Shown here: positions 8,050 through 17,743 of the stretch, one piece after another
Numbering within the stretch: position 1 is the stretch's first letter
Layout of the letters: each line of letters starts with the position of its first letter
NCBI GenBank assembly: GCA_947625255.1
Contig: CANQNT010000015.1
Coordinates: 1-64,000, forward strand
Source: an uncultured Acetatifactor sp.
Lineage (GTDB): Bacteria; Bacillota; Clostridia; Lachnospirales; Lachnospiraceae
Direction of reading: 5' to 3'
DNA length: 64,000 nt
The notes under the pieces: generated by a model
The model's input: only the letters and a program-made list of their open reading frames with translations
Told to the model about the DNA's origin: nothing
Databases searched by the model: none
Program-made: the position numbers and the translations under genes

Positions 8050-9444
8050 TTACGTTTCCCACTCTTCCTCCGCCTTTTTCACCCGTTTCATTACATACCG
8101 AATGATGGGCACTGCCAAAAACAGGCTCAGCACGTCCGCCACCGCCTGCACGGCAGCCACGCCGTTCTCCTGGAAGGCATATGCCAAGGGAAACACGATC
8201 GGCAAAAAGCAGCTTCCCTGCCTTGCCGTAGAGAGCACTAACGCTCCTTTCACAAATCCCAAGCCCGCGCAGAACATATTGACCACGGCCACCCATGCAT
8301 GGATCGGCAGGGCCAGGCACTGCAGTCTGATACAAAGAGCGCCGATATTCTGTACCGCAGGATCCGACTCGGAAAACAGGAAAATCACTTGCTTCGCAAA
8401 AATCCATAACACGCCGCCCATCAGGACCGCGCCGATCAGGGCCGTTTTGGCTGAGAACCGATAGCTCTCCCTTACCCGATCGTATCGTTTCGCGCCCCAG
8501 TTAAATCCCGCCACCGGTTGGAAGCCGGAGCCAAAGCCCAGAATAATACTGAACGGGAACATCATGATCTTCGTGGAAATTCCGATTCCGGCCAAAACAG
8601 AATCCGAGATATTGCCGGCGATATTATTCAGCACAATGGCCGACACCACCGCCAGGCCGGAACGAAACATGGAAGAAGAACCCACACTGACAATTTCATA
8701 AATATTTTCCCGGTTAAACTGGAAACGGGACAAAGAAATGCGCAAAATGGTTCTTTTCATCAAGTAGGGACAGATCAGAATGGTAAAGCTGACCAGCTTG
8801 GAAATGGCTGTGGCCATGGAGGCTCCTGCTACTCCCAATGCCGGGAGGCCAAAATATCCGAAAATAAAAATAGGATCCAAAAAGCAATTCAGGATTCCGC
8901 CGAAGCCCATACCGATCATGGACAGCATGGCGCTGCCCTCCGCCCGCAGACATTGGTTCATGACAAAGCTGGAGGCCATGAAAGGCGCCACCAGGACCAC
9001 ATAGGTAGCATAATCAATGGAATATTGCTCGCACGTATCCGTCGCGCCAAGCAAACGCACCATGGGATGCATGAACGCCACGCCCAGGATCATCACCACT
9101 ACTCCAAAGGCAATTGCCAGGAAAAACGCCGTGGAAAGCACGCGGCTGGCTTTTTCCTCCTCCTTAGCCCCCAGAAGTCTTGCAATAAAACTATTGGCGC
9201 CTACCGCCAGCATGGATCCCGCCATCATGATGAATTGATCCAGAGAGGCATTCACGCTCACAGCCGCCGTGGCATTGGTTCCAAGCGAACTTACAAAATA
9301 AGTATCCGCCAAATTATAAATAGAAGTAATCAAAAAAGAAACAATCGTTGGGATCGCCATCTTGGGAATGATTTTTGCGATGGGATCTGTCATCATCATC
9401 GTTTTTCGTGCTTCTTGTCTGTTCTGTTCCTTCTTTTCCGTCAT
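8050..9444 (-). CDS. MATE family multidrug efflux transporter
   Basis: Integral membrane exporter expected to expel cationic drugs or metabolites using a Na+ or H+ gradient. The 464 aa sequence shows about 12 hydrophobic helices in two MatE halves; the first begins near residue 25 with AIPTIVSFLITSIYNLADTY, a typical N-terminal MATE signature, and the second half starts around ENIYEIVSVGSSSMFRSG. Length is normal. The start is the ATG at 9444 behind an AAGGG site. Upstream lie two tandem 26-bp repeats. It appears monocistronic. The substrate cannot be deduced. Confidence 0.93.
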   Translation of the reverse strand: MTEKKEQNRQEARKTMMMTDPIAKIIPKMAIPTIVSFLITSIYNLADTYFVSSLGTNATAAVSVNASLDQFIMMAGSMLAVGANSFIARLLGAKEEEKASRVLSTAFFLAIAFGVVVMILGVAFMHPMVRLLGATDTCEQYSIDYATYVVLVAPFMASSFVMNQCLRAEGSAMLSMIGMGFGGILNCFLDPIFIFGYFGLPALGVAGASMATAISKLVSFTILICPYLMKRTILRISLSRFQFNRENIYEIVSVGSSSMFRSGLAVVSAIVLNNIAGNISDSVLAGIGISTKIMMFPFSIILGFGSGFQPVAGFNWGAKRYDRVRESYRFSAKTALIGAVLMGGVLWIFAKQVIFLFSESDPAVQNIGALCIRLQCLALPIHAWVAVVNMFCAGLGFVKGALVLSTARQGSCFLPIVFPLAYAFQENGVAAVQAVADVLSLFLAVPIIRYVMKRVKKAEEEWET

Positions 9445-9453
9445 ATTATCCCT

Positions 9454-9505
9454 TTCGTCTTCCTATATATTCTCCCAATTTCGTATTCCTATAAATTCTC
9501 CCAAT
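9454..9505 (-). repeat. Two tandem 26-bp repeats in the leader of the MATE gene
   Basis: The units at 9454-9479 and 9480-9505 match at 24 of 26 positions. On the minus strand each begins ATTGGGAGAAT and ends ACGAA; the last copy ends beside the ribosome binding site of the MATE gene. A TTGACA (-35-like) precedes the first copy. They could be a regulator target or a simple duplication. Confidence 0.75.
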
Positions 9506-9644
9506 CTGTCAAATTCCCTCAGTACGCTTTTCAACATTTTTATCTCATTGCCGGCGGCAACCCGTGGCTTTGAACCAGCCGCGCCCCTCCGTTTCCCGTC
9601 TTTCAGCCGCACCGCAAGTCCGACCTGATTGTCCGCGGAAGTCC

Positions 9645-10847
9645 TCATTTATTCACCATCAGCTTAATCATCGCCTGGTTCAAACCATCCACGGTCAGCT
9701 TATACATTGGGAACAATTCCTTAATGGCCGTCTCCGCCTCTCTCCAAGGAGCCTTGCCAGGAGCCATTTTGGGATTGAGCCAGACTACTTTCTTGTACTT
9801 TCTCTTAATCAGGCTCAGCCATTCATACCCGGACAGGCCTCCGTTGGGGCCGCGGTAATTGCCCGTATCGGAATACAGTTCCTCCGGGGCCATGGCCGCA
9901 TCGCCCACGATGATCACCTTGTAATCGCTCCCCACATTGCGGAACATCCACTCCGTGTCGATCCAATCCCCGTTTTCACATTCCGGAGTCTTATAGAGCT
10001 TACTGTAAATGCAGTTATGGAAATAATAGGTCTTTACATCCTTATAATGATTGGACTTATGGACTGCCTGGAACAAGTCGTTCAGCAAGCTGCTAAAGGG
10101 GATCATGGTACCGCCGGAATCCATCAGCAGCAAAAGCTTTACCGCGTTTTTCCGGGGCTTTTTCATCATGATTTGCAGGCAGCCGCCATTATTGCAGGTC
10201 TTATCCACCGTGCCGTCAATGTCCAGTTCCGTCTCAGGAATATCCAGCCTGCTGGAAAATTGCCGCAACTTTCGGAACGCCAGCTGGAACTGCCGATTGT
10301 CCAACACCCGGTCATCCCGGAAATCCCGGTATTTCCGCGCGCCTACCACGGAAAAAGCGGACTGATAGCCCGTTTTGCCGCCTACACGGACGCCTCCCAC
10401 GTTGCCGCCCATGTTTCCAAAGGAGGTTTTGCCCATGGTGCCGATCCAGAAGCTGCCGCCATTATGCTCCGAATCCTGATCCTTCAGACGCTGCCGGAAC
10501 TTTTCCTCCACGTCCTCTTTGTCGATCTGCAGATCCTCCATCTTGTTCAGGTGGCTGCGGGCCTCCTCATGGGCCAACTCCATCATATCTGACTTATCCA
10601 GCCATCTGAGCATTTCCGCCCCCACTTCCGTCTGCCGGGCGGCGGGCTTGAAGCACTCCTCGAACGCCATGTCGTATTTGTCATAATCCGTCTCACTTTT
10701 GACCAGAATCATCCGGGCAACATAATAAAACTGTGTCAGGGAGCTGCCGCACAGCCCGTCATTCAAGGCCTCCTGCAAAGTCAGCCACTCCCCCAGGGTC
10801 ACATGCAGTCCCTTGGCCCTCAACGTTTGAAAAAAGTCAATAAACAT
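9645..10847 (-). CDS. VWA domain protein (CoxE-like) paired with a MoxR ATPase
   Basis: A 400 aa soluble protein. The N-terminal half (about 1-190) is helical and acidic; the C-terminal half is a von Willebrand factor A domain whose metal site reads LLLMDSGGTM, a variant of the usual DxSGSM, followed by a conserved FHNCIY strand and VIIVGDAAMAPEEL. Such proteins act with MoxR AAA+ ATPases as chaperone or metal-insertion pairs; the ATPase gene is immediately upstream, 44 bp away on the same strand. The target of the pair is unknown. No signal peptide or transmembrane segment, so it is cytoplasmic. Confidence 0.85.
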   Translation of the reverse strand: MFIDFFQTLRAKGLHVTLGEWLTLQEALNDGLCGSSLTQFYYVARMILVKSETDYDKYDMAFEECFKPAARQTEVGAEMLRWLDKSDMMELAHEEARSHLNKMEDLQIDKEDVEEKFRQRLKDQDSEHNGGSFWIGTMGKTSFGNMGGNVGGVRVGGKTGYQSAFSVVGARKYRDFRDDRVLDNRQFQLAFRKLRQFSSRLDIPETELDIDGTVDKTCNNGGCLQIMMKKPRKNAVKLLLLMDSGGTMIPFSSLLNDLFQAVHKSNHYKDVKTYYFHNCIYSKLYKTPECENGDWIDTEWMFRNVGSDYKVIIVGDAAMAPEELYSDTGNYRGPNGGLSGYEWLSLIKRKYKKVVWLNPKMAPGKAPWREAETAIKELFPMYKLTVDGLNQAMIKLMVNK

Positions 10848-10891
10848 CCCATCCTCGCTTTCCTGCCAGGCGGCACTAACGATGGCCGTTC

Positions 10892-11737
10892 CTATCGCAC
10901 CGGATGCTTCACAAGCTCCAGGTCCTCGTCCTTTTTCACCACCACGCCAATAAAAGGCAGCGCTTTCTTAATCCGGTCCGCCGGAATTCCGCCGATCTGC
11001 AGCGCATTGATCCAATCGATCAATTCGGACGTACTGGGCTTTTTACGAATGTCCCGAATGGAACGGATCTCATAGAACACATCCATGGCGTTCTTCAGCA
11101 CATTGTCCTCCACCTCGGGAAAATGCACCCTGACAATCTCTTCCATCAGCTCCTTGTCCGGAAATTCAATGTAATGGAAAATACACCGGCGCAGGAATGC
11201 GTCCGGCAGTTCCTTCTCCGCATTGGAGGTAATGATCACGATGGGGCGATGCTTCGCTTTAACCGTACGCTTCGTTTCATTAATGTAAAACTCCATCTGA
11301 TCCAGCTCCCAAAGCAAGTCATTGGGGAACTCCAAATCCGCCTTGTCAATCTCATCGATCAACAGCACTACCTGGTCATCACTGTCGAAAGCCTCTCCCA
11401 GCTTTCCCAGCTTAATGTACCTGGCAATATCGTCCACCCCTTCCTCTCCGAACTGCCCATCGTACAGACGCTGGATCGTGTCATAGACATACAGTCCCTC
11501 CTGGGCCTTGGTGGTGGATTTAATGTTCCAAATGATCAGACGCTTTCCCAGGGCTTTGGCCACAGCCTCCGCCAGCATGGTCTTGCCCGTGCCGGGCTCC
11601 CCCTTGATCAACAAAGGCTTTTTTAACGCGATCGCCACATTTACACTGGCCATCAGCTCCTCGCTGGCCACATAATCCTGCGTGCCCTGGAACCCTGTTC
11701 CCGTAAAGCTCGTCCTCTCTGATTCTTGTGCGCTCAT
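10892..11737 (-). CDS. MoxR-type AAA+ ATPase
   Basis: Hexameric AAA+ chaperone-like ATPase. The 281 aa protein has Walker A GEPGTGKT (about 42-49), Walker B VVLLIDEIDKAD, sensor 1 IITSNAEKELPDAF and the arginine-finger region AFLRRC. The start ATG at 11737 has an AAGGA site. It pairs with the downstream VWA protein gene, the normal arrangement for MoxR systems. Residues after about 230 form the lid domain. The client is not known. Confidence 0.9.
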   Translation of the reverse strand: MSAQESERTSFTGTGFQGTQDYVASEELMASVNVAIALKKPLLIKGEPGTGKTMLAEAVAKALGKRLIIWNIKSTTKAQEGLYVYDTIQRLYDGQFGEEGVDDIARYIKLGKLGEAFDSDDQVVLLIDEIDKADLEFPNDLLWELDQMEFYINETKRTVKAKHRPIVIITSNAEKELPDAFLRRCIFHYIEFPDKELMEEIVRVHFPEVEDNVLKNAMDVFYEIRSIRDIRKKPSTSELIDWINALQIGGIPADRIKKALPFIGVVVKKDEDLELVKHPVR

Positions 11738-11797
11738 AAAATATCCTTCCCTTATCTTTTTATTTTCAACCTCGGCAGCCCCGGGTTCTCCTTATCT

Positions 11798-11847
11798 TCT
11801 CTTCCGGGCGCTCCCTGGATCCTCCATGACCTCTCTTCCGGGCGCTC
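11798..11847. repeat. 16-bp direct repeat beside the 3' end of gpsA
   Basis: TCTCTTCCGGGCGCTC occurs exactly at 11798-11813 and 11832-11847, 34 bp apart, between the MoxR gene and the gpsA stop. No function is evident. Confidence 0.6.
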
Positions 11848-11848
11848 T

Positions 11849-12853
11849 TTAATTCCATTCCTGAGAGATTTCAATCTTCTTATCCCGAAGCATCAGCTCC
11901 CGTACCGCGTCCGCCGCGCTCTTCCCATGGAACAGCACCTCGTTCACTTGCTCGATGATGGGCAGACTGACACCGTATTTCTTTGCCAGTTCCACGGCAG
12001 CCTTGGTGGAATATACCCCCTCCACCACCATGTTCACTTCCTTCATGGCAGCCTCCATGGAATACCCCTTTCCAATCAGGATTCCCGCGCGGCGGTTTCT
12101 GGAGTGCATACTGGCACAGGTCACGATCAAATCCCCGATACCTGACAGGCCGCAAAATGTTTCAAACTTTCCGCCCATGGCCGTCCCCAGACGTGCAATC
12201 TCGGTGATCCCCCTGGTGATCAGAGCCGCCTTGGTATTGTCCCCATAACCCAGGCCATCGGCGATTCCCGCGGCCAGGGCCACCACGTTTTTCAGAGAGC
12301 CCCCCAACTCCATGCCCAGCACATCAGGACTGATGTAGACGCGGAATACCTCGCTCATGAAAATATTCTGCAAATACTCCGCCGTCGCTTTCCGCTTCGC
12401 GCCCACGACGATGGTGGTAGGAAGACCTCTTCCCACCTCCTCCGCATGAGAAGGCCCGGACATAACGGCCACGCAAGCCTGAGGCACTTCCTCCTCGATC
12501 ACCTCTGAAAGCGTCATCAGCGTATGATCCTCGATCCCTTTGGCCACATTCACGATAATCTGATCCTGGACCACATAGGGTTTCAGCATTTGCGCAGTCT
12601 TCCTGGTATACGGACTTGCCACCGCCATCACCAGGAGATCCTTGCCCTCTACCGCCTCCCGCAGATCCAAGGTAAACTGAACCTCCTCCGACAGCTTCAC
12701 GCCCGGAAGCGCCGAATGCTCATGATTCCGTTTCAGCATCTCGATCTCCTCAGGCAATTTGGACCACACACAGACCTCGTGCCCATTGTTATGCAGCAGC
12801 GCCGTCAGCGCGCTGCCCCAGCTTCCAGCCCCAATCATACCGATTTTTGCCAT
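11849..12853 (-). CDS. gpsA: NAD(P)-dependent glycerol-3-phosphate dehydrogenase
   Basis: Reduces dihydroxyacetone phosphate to sn-glycerol 3-phosphate, the backbone for phospholipids. The 334 aa protein has an N-terminal Rossmann motif GAGSWGSALTALL (about 7-19), VMAVASPYTR, and the C-terminal substrate domain with catalytic Lys in GSLKNVVALAAGI and the DNTKAALITRGITE signature. A GGAGGG site precedes the ATG at 12853. It follows plsY and der on the same strand, so G3P synthesis and its acylation by PlsY are neighbours, a common Clostridia order. Confidence 0.97.
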   Translation of the reverse strand: MAKIGMIGAGSWGSALTALLHNNGHEVCVWSKLPEEIEMLKRNHEHSALPGVKLSEEVQFTLDLREAVEGKDLLVMAVASPYTRKTAQMLKPYVVQDQIIVNVAKGIEDHTLMTLSEVIEEEVPQACVAVMSGPSHAEEVGRGLPTTIVVGAKRKATAEYLQNIFMSEVFRVYISPDVLGMELGGSLKNVVALAAGIADGLGYGDNTKAALITRGITEIARLGTAMGGKFETFCGLSGIGDLIVTCASMHSRNRRAGILIGKGYSMEAAMKEVNMVVEGVYSTKAAVELAKKYGVSLPIIEQVNEVLFHGKSAADAVRELMLRDKKIEISQEWN

Positions 12854-12972
12854 TTTACATACCCTCCTTTTCCCGGCCGCCCGCGGCCAGACACCCCGTA
12901 AGACCGCGCCCTTAAAGCGCCAGGTCTTCCAAGGATCCTTACCATAAGCTCCGCCTTATTTTTTCAACGGCT

Positions 12973-13626
12973 TTACTCCGCCTTGTTCTTCTTAAAAAGA
13001 TAAGTTTTCCGCTCTTCCCCGCGCAGCAGACGCTTGATATTCTCCCGATGCTTCCAGTACGCCATCACGGCCAGCGCAAAGGTCAGCGCATATAGCTCCA
13101 GAAGACGCGACTGGCTCATGCCCGCGAACACGCCTGCCTGACCACAGATCACCATCTCGATCATCAATCCCGCATACACCAGCAGCGAGCCCAAAGATAC
13201 ATAATGTGTGGTCAAAAAGGTACCGAAAAACAAAATCACGCCCACGGGAATGAAGTACGGATGAAAGGACAGAATCAATCCCGCCGTGGCGGCGATCCCC
13301 TTTCCTCCTTTAAAATTCATATAAAAGGGAAAATTATGTCCCAAGATCGCTCCCGCCGCTCCATACATGCACAAAAGATAGATCATGTCAGGATGCGCCT
13401 TTCCATACAAAAGTCTTACGGCACATACCGCCAAAATACATTTGACACAGTCCCCCGCGAACACGATGAGCCCCGCCCTGGTACCCAGGACACGCAGCGC
13501 GTTGGTCGTGCCGGAATTGCCGCTGCCATGCTTCCTGATGTCGATGCCGTGGGCCATCCCATAAAAATACGCCGTCTGAAACAATCCAAACGCATAACCG
13601 ATGAGTAAACAAACAATCCGTTCCAT
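12973..13626 (-). CDS. plsY: Acyl-phosphate:glycerol-3-phosphate acyltransferase PlsY
   Basis: Membrane enzyme that transfers an acyl group from acyl-phosphate (made by PlsX, encoded at 38390-39400) to position 1 of glycerol 3-phosphate. The 217 aa sequence contains the family motifs GNSGTTNALRVLG (motif 1), FKGGKGIAATAGL (motif 2) and about five hydrophobic helices. Its start overlaps the der stop by one base (TAATG). Length is typical. Confidence 0.96.
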   Translation of the reverse strand: MERIVCLLIGYAFGLFQTAYFYGMAHGIDIRKHGSGNSGTTNALRVLGTRAGLIVFAGDCVKCILAVCAVRLLYGKAHPDMIYLLCMYGAAGAILGHNFPFYMNFKGGKGIAATAGLILSFHPYFIPVGVILFFGTFLTTHYVSLGSLLVYAGLMIEMVICGQAGVFAGMSQSRLLELYALTFALAVMAYWKHRENIKRLLRGEERKTYLFKKNKAE

Positions 13627-14966
13627 TATTGGTCCTTTTCCCTCCGTTCCCTAATGAAGAATTTCAGCGGAGTCCCCCGGAAACCGAAAGTCTCCCGAAT
13701 CTGATTCTCAATATATCTGGTGTAGGAAAAATGCATCAGATCCTTATCATTGACGAAAATCACGAAAGTGGGCGGTTTCACGGCCACCTGGGTGATATAG
13801 TAAAGTCTTAACCGTTTCCCCTTGTCCGAAGGCGGCTGCTGCAGGGCCACGGCTTCCGCCAGAATCTCGTTCAGCACGCCCGTGGAAATCCGCATGGCAT
13901 GGTTCGCGCTGACCATGTCAATGGTTTCAAAAAGCTTATTTAGGCGCTGCCCCGTTTTGGCGGAAATAAAGAGGATTTCCGCGTAAGGCATATAGGAAAG
14001 CGTATTTCGGATCTTGTCCGTGAAACGGTAAATGGTCTTGTCGTTCTTCTCAATGGCATCCCACTTATTGACGGCAATGATCACCGCCTTGCCTCTCTCA
14101 TGGGCGATTCCGGCAATCTTCGCGTCCTGCTCCGTCACGCCCTCCACGGCATCGATGACCAACACAACCACGTCAGCCCGCTCCACGGCGCTTACGGTGC
14201 GAATGATCATGTATCTCTCCAGCTCTTCCTTAATCTTATTCTTACGACGTAGGCCCGCGGTATCGATCAACACATAATCCCTGCCATTATAAACCAGCTC
14301 CGTGTCCACCGCGTCCCTGGTAGTGCCGGCAATATCCGACACGATCAGACGGTTCTCCCCCAGAAGCTTATTAATAATAGAAGACTTTCCCACATTCGGT
14401 TTGCCAACGATGGCCACCCGGGTACGGTCGTCCTCTTCCTCCTGCCCGCTGTCTTCCGGGAAATGAGAAACAACCACCTCCAGCATATCTCCCAGGCCCA
14501 TACGGTTGACCGCGGAAATCGGGTACGGATCCCCGATGCCCAAATTGTAAAACTCATAAACATCCGCCTGATATTTTTGGAACTGATCCACCTTGTTCAC
14601 CACAAGCACCACCGGCTTATGGGAACGGCGCAGCATATCCGCCACCTTGGCATCCGCGTCCACCAGCCCCTGCTTCACGTCCACCAGAAAAATAATCACA
14701 TCCGCAGTCTGAATGGCGATCTCGGCCTGTTCCCGCATCTGGGATAAAATAATGTCCTTGCTGTCCGGCTCAATCCCCCCTGTGTCGATCAGGGTAAATG
14801 TCTTATCCAGCCAGCTCACGTCCGCATAAATCCGGTCCCTGGTAATGCCGGGAGTATCTTTCACAATGGAAATATTTGAACCCGCCAGCGCGTTGAACAG
14901 CGTGGATTTGCCCACGTTCGGCCTTCCTACCACAGCGACGATGGGTCTTCTCCTCTTTGCTCCCAT
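13626..14966 (-). CDS. der: Ribosome-assembly GTPase Der (EngA)
   Basis: Essential double GTPase for 50S subunit maturation. The 446 aa protein has two tandem G domains, with P-loops GRPNVGKST (about 13-21) and GKPNVGKSS (about 187-195), G3 motifs DTGG and DTAGLRRK, G4 motifs NKVD and NKWD, and a C-terminal KH-like domain. An AGGAGG site lies just before the ATG at 14966. It shares an operon-like string with the DUF512 gene upstream and plsY-gpsA downstream. Confidence 0.97.
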   Translation of the reverse strand: MGAKRRRPIVAVVGRPNVGKSTLFNALAGSNISIVKDTPGITRDRIYADVSWLDKTFTLIDTGGIEPDSKDIILSQMREQAEIAIQTADVIIFLVDVKQGLVDADAKVADMLRRSHKPVVLVVNKVDQFQKYQADVYEFYNLGIGDPYPISAVNRMGLGDMLEVVVSHFPEDSGQEEEDDRTRVAIVGKPNVGKSSIINKLLGENRLIVSDIAGTTRDAVDTELVYNGRDYVLIDTAGLRRKNKIKEELERYMIIRTVSAVERADVVVLVIDAVEGVTEQDAKIAGIAHERGKAVIIAVNKWDAIEKNDKTIYRFTDKIRNTLSYMPYAEILFISAKTGQRLNKLFETIDMVSANHAMRISTGVLNEILAEAVALQQPPSDKGKRLRLYYITQVAVKPPTFVIFVNDKDLMHFSYTRYIENQIRETFGFRGTPLKFFIRERREKDQ

Positions 14967-14993
14967 AGTTCCTCCTATTCTTCCTCCAATTTT

Positions 14994-16340
14994 CTATTCC
15001 TGATCCAATTCTTTGATCCCTAAAACGGCTTTTACAAAATCATGCCCGCTTGATTTTACAATATAAATCGGAACTTGTAAAGCCTTTTCCAGATCCGGGA
15101 CGCGCAAATCATCCAAAAATAAATCCTCTCCGCTGCGAAGCGTGTTCTGGGGCAAGAGCAATCGTTCTCCCAGGGGCTTTCCCGACAACTGATCCCGGAT
15201 ATCCCCGCCGGTCAGAAGTCCCGACACCGTTATCAGCTCTCCAAAAAAATCATTGCGGATGGGATAGACATACACTTTCACCTGGGGAAATCTATCCGTC
15301 AGGGTCTTTGCCATCTGCCTGATAAAAGGATAGGGAAGCCGTCCCGTGGCAATGGAAAGCTCCTGCCCGCGCACCCGCAGATCGGCGGGAAGCATATCCA
15401 AGGCCTCCCCGAATTCCTCCAGAAGCAGCCGCATCATACCCACACCGTTTTCCAGCTGCAGATATCCGTCATACCGCCCCTCCTCCGGCAGTTCCTCCCC
15501 CGCCATAATATACCACTCATCGCTGGCATGGACAAAGTGCAGGCCATATTTCTCATAGCATTCCCGCTGATAATGATGGATGGCGCGAAGCACTTCCCTG
15601 GCATCCTCTCTGGTGAAAGGCTCCAAAGGATACAACCCTTCCCGATACTTTGTCAGGCCCACCGGCACCACGGAAACACTTTCCAGATTCGGCAGATACT
15701 TCATCAGCTCCCGGATACTATAATCCAGCTCCGCACCGTCATTGACCCCCTTGCACAGCACAATCTGACCGTTCATGAGAATCCCTGCCTCATTTAAAAC
15801 ATCCACCTTGCGCAGAGCCTCTCCCGCGAAACGATTGTTCAGCATCTTGCAGCGCAAAAGCGGATTCATGGCCTGAAAGGAAATATTGATGGGAGACAAA
15901 TGATACCGGATGATCCGGTCAATATCATGATCCGACATATTGGTCAAAGTGACATAATTTCCCTGCAGAAAGGATAACCGGGAATCATCGTCTTTAAAAT
16001 ACAGGGTATCCCGCATTCCTTTCGGCATCTGGTCAATAAAGCAAAAAATGCATTTATTATGACAATGACGATATTCGTCCATGAGACCGTTTTCAAACTC
16101 GATCCCTAAATCCTCGTCATAATCCTTGTCGATTTCCAAAAGCCATTGCTCCCCGTCCGGCTTCTCGATCAGGACCTCAATATAAGTATCCTGAATCAGG
16201 AACTGGTAGTCAAAAATATCCTCAATGGGAGTATTGTCGATCTGAAGAAGCTTATCTCCCGCGGCAATCTCCAGTTCTTCCGCGATGCTTCCGGGTTGTA
16301 CAGACTTAATTAAGTGTGCAGAATTGGTTTTCGGTTTCAT
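14994..16340 (-). CDS. DUF512 family protein with PDZ domain and radical-SAM-like Cys motif
   Basis: Protein of unknown function commonly found next to der in Clostridia. The 448 aa sequence starts with a PDZ-like domain (about 8-70), continues into a segment with three clustered cysteines (CHNKCIFCFIDQMPKGM, a C-x3-C-x2-C arrangement as in radical SAM enzymes) and ends in a DUF512 domain (roughly 230-440). This suggests an iron-sulfur enzyme, possibly acting on RNA or a small molecule; no reaction is assigned. AAAGGA precedes the ATG at 16340. Its promoter overlaps that of the divergent prs gene. Confidence 0.85.
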   Translation of the reverse strand: MKPKTNSAHLIKSVQPGSIAEELEIAAGDKLLQIDNTPIEDIFDYQFLIQDTYIEVLIEKPDGEQWLLEIDKDYDEDLGIEFENGLMDEYRHCHNKCIFCFIDQMPKGMRDTLYFKDDDSRLSFLQGNYVTLTNMSDHDIDRIIRYHLSPINISFQAMNPLLRCKMLNNRFAGEALRKVDVLNEAGILMNGQIVLCKGVNDGAELDYSIRELMKYLPNLESVSVVPVGLTKYREGLYPLEPFTREDAREVLRAIHHYQRECYEKYGLHFVHASDEWYIMAGEELPEEGRYDGYLQLENGVGMMRLLLEEFGEALDMLPADLRVRGQELSIATGRLPYPFIRQMAKTLTDRFPQVKVYVYPIRNDFFGELITVSGLLTGGDIRDQLSGKPLGERLLLPQNTLRSGEDLFLDDLRVPDLEKALQVPIYIVKSSGHDFVKAVLGIKELDQE

Positions 16341-16368
16341 GATCCGGGTCCTTTACAGCAAAAATTTC

Positions 16369-16397
16369 TTGACGTGTTCACCAGTGAATGGTACAGT
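16369..16397 (+). promoter_or_regulatory. Promoter of prs
   Basis: -35 TTGACG (16369-16374) and -10 TACAGT (16392-16397) separated by 17 bp; about 60 bp upstream of the prs ATG. A small dyad, TTCAC-CA-GTGAA (16377-16388), lies in the spacer and might be an operator. Confidence 0.7.
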
Positions 16398-16416
16398 AAA
16401 GATGAAAACATTACAA
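16388..16416 (-). promoter_or_regulatory. Promoter of the DUF512-der-plsY-gpsA direction
   Basis: On the minus strand, -35 TTGTAA (16411-16416) and -10 TACCAT (16388-16393) with a 17 bp spacer. Its -10 shares two bases with the -10 of the opposing prs promoter. Confidence 0.55.
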
Positions 16417-16458
16417 CTTCTATGGAACGACTCATCATATTTACATTGGAGGAATCAC

Positions 16459-17649
16459 ATGCCTAACTTTCACGAACTGGAAAATGCCATGCCCGTGGCT
16501 CCGCTTAAGATCGTCGCCCTCCCTTCCGCGCAGAAGATGGGAGAACGCATCAATCAGTACATGGTGGAATTCCGCAAAAAGGCACATAACGACAAGGTCA
16601 AAAATGATCCTGCCTTTCATGGTTATATTGAAAACGACTATCTGGTAAATTTCGAATTGCCTCGTTTCGGCACCGGAGAGGCCAAGGCACATTTCCGCGA
16701 ATCCATCCGCGGCAAGGATCTCTTCATCCTGGTGGATGTATGCAACCACAGCATCACCTATGACATTAACGGCTATACCAATCATATGTCCCCGGACGAC
16801 CATTACCAGGATCTGAAAAGAGTCATCGCCGCCTGCAACGGCAAAGCAAAACGCGTAAACGTGATCATGCCATTCCTCTATGAAGGCAGGCAGCACAAGC
16901 GCAACGGCCGTGAGTCTCTGGACTGTGCTTACGCCCTGACAGAGCTTCGCGACATGGGGATTTCAAATTTCGTTACATTCGATGCCCATGACCCCAGAGT
17001 CCAGAACGCCATTCCCTTGAACGGCTTCGACAACTTCACATCGCCCTACCATTTTACCCGGGCGCTGCTGCATTCCGAGCCGGATCTTTTGGTGGATAAG
17101 GATCATCTGATCGTCATCAGCCCCGACGAGGGGGCCCTGGACCGCGCCATTTATTTTGCAAGCGTCCTGGGCGTGGATACCGGAATGTTTTATAAAAGAA
17201 GAGATTACTCCACCATCGTAAACGGGAAAAATCCCATTGTCGCCCATGAATTTCTGGGAGACAATATCGACGGCAAGGATGTCATCATCATCGACGATAT
17301 GATTTCCTCCGGCGGCAGTATGCTGGACACCTCCAGGCAGCTCAAGCAGCGAAACGCCCGCCGGGTTTACATCTGCTGCACTTTCGGCTTGTTCACGGAC
17401 GGCCTGAAAGCCTTTGACGAAGCCTATGAGCACGACTATTTTGACAAGGTGGTGGTCACCGACCTCACCTATCTTCCACCCGAAATTTACCAGCGTCCGT
17501 ACTTCGTGGAAACAGACATGAGCAAGTTCGTGGCTTCCATCATCGACTTTATCAACCACGATGTGTCCTTGTCCAACGTCATGGAAACCACGGACAAGAT
17601 TCACGAAATTTTGGACTCCTACAATAAACGCACCCTTTATGAGGAATAA
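16459..17649 (+). CDS. prs: Ribose-phosphate pyrophosphokinase
   Basis: Makes PRPP from ribose 5-phosphate and ATP for purine, pyrimidine, histidine and NAD synthesis. The 396 aa protein contains the flexible/catalytic region KRNGRESLDCAYA and the PRPP-binding loop VIIIDDMISSGGSMLD (about 275-290). It is longer than the classic ~315 aa enzyme, with extra residues at the N-terminus and in the middle, as in a clostridial class of long Prs proteins. The start at 16459 is chosen because GGAGG lies 7 bases upstream; a longer frame begins inside the divergent gene and lacks family similarity. One of the few plus-strand genes. Confidence 0.93.
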   Translation: MPNFHELENAMPVAPLKIVALPSAQKMGERINQYMVEFRKKAHNDKVKNDPAFHGYIENDYLVNFELPRFGTGEAKAHFRESIRGKDLFILVDVCNHSITYDINGYTNHMSPDDHYQDLKRVIAACNGKAKRVNVIMPFLYEGRQHKRNGRESLDCAYALTELRDMGISNFVTFDAHDPRVQNAIPLNGFDNFTSPYHFTRALLHSEPDLLVDKDHLIVISPDEGALDRAIYFASVLGVDTGMFYKRRDYSTIVNGKNPIVAHEFLGDNIDGKDVIIIDDMISSGGSMLDTSRQLKQRNARRVYICCTFGLFTDGLKAFDEAYEHDYFDKVVVTDLTYLPPEIYQRPYFVETDMSKFVASIIDFINHDVSLSNVMETTDKIHEILDSYNKRTLYEE

Positions 17650-17710
17650 AAGCCCTCTGCAGCACGGCGCCTACCGCGCTTCGCGCTTCATCCCGGCCCG
17701 GATTTCTTCT

Positions 17711-17740
17711 CCGCCCAAAGAGAATCCTCCCTTTGGGCGG
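17711..17740. terminator. Hairpin between convergent prs and the sensor kinase gene
   Basis: CCGCCCAAAG (17711-17720) and CTTTGGGCGG (17731-17740) form a perfect 10 bp GC-rich stem with a 10-base loop, between two converging genes. T-tracts on both sides are weak, so it may be a bidirectional terminator of low U content. Confidence 0.55.
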
Positions 17741-17743
17741 AAT

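Noticed and set aside
8518..9573. 351-codon plus-strand frame across the MATE gene
   Set aside because: Antisense to a complete transporter gene with a good start site; low-complexity residues and no motif.
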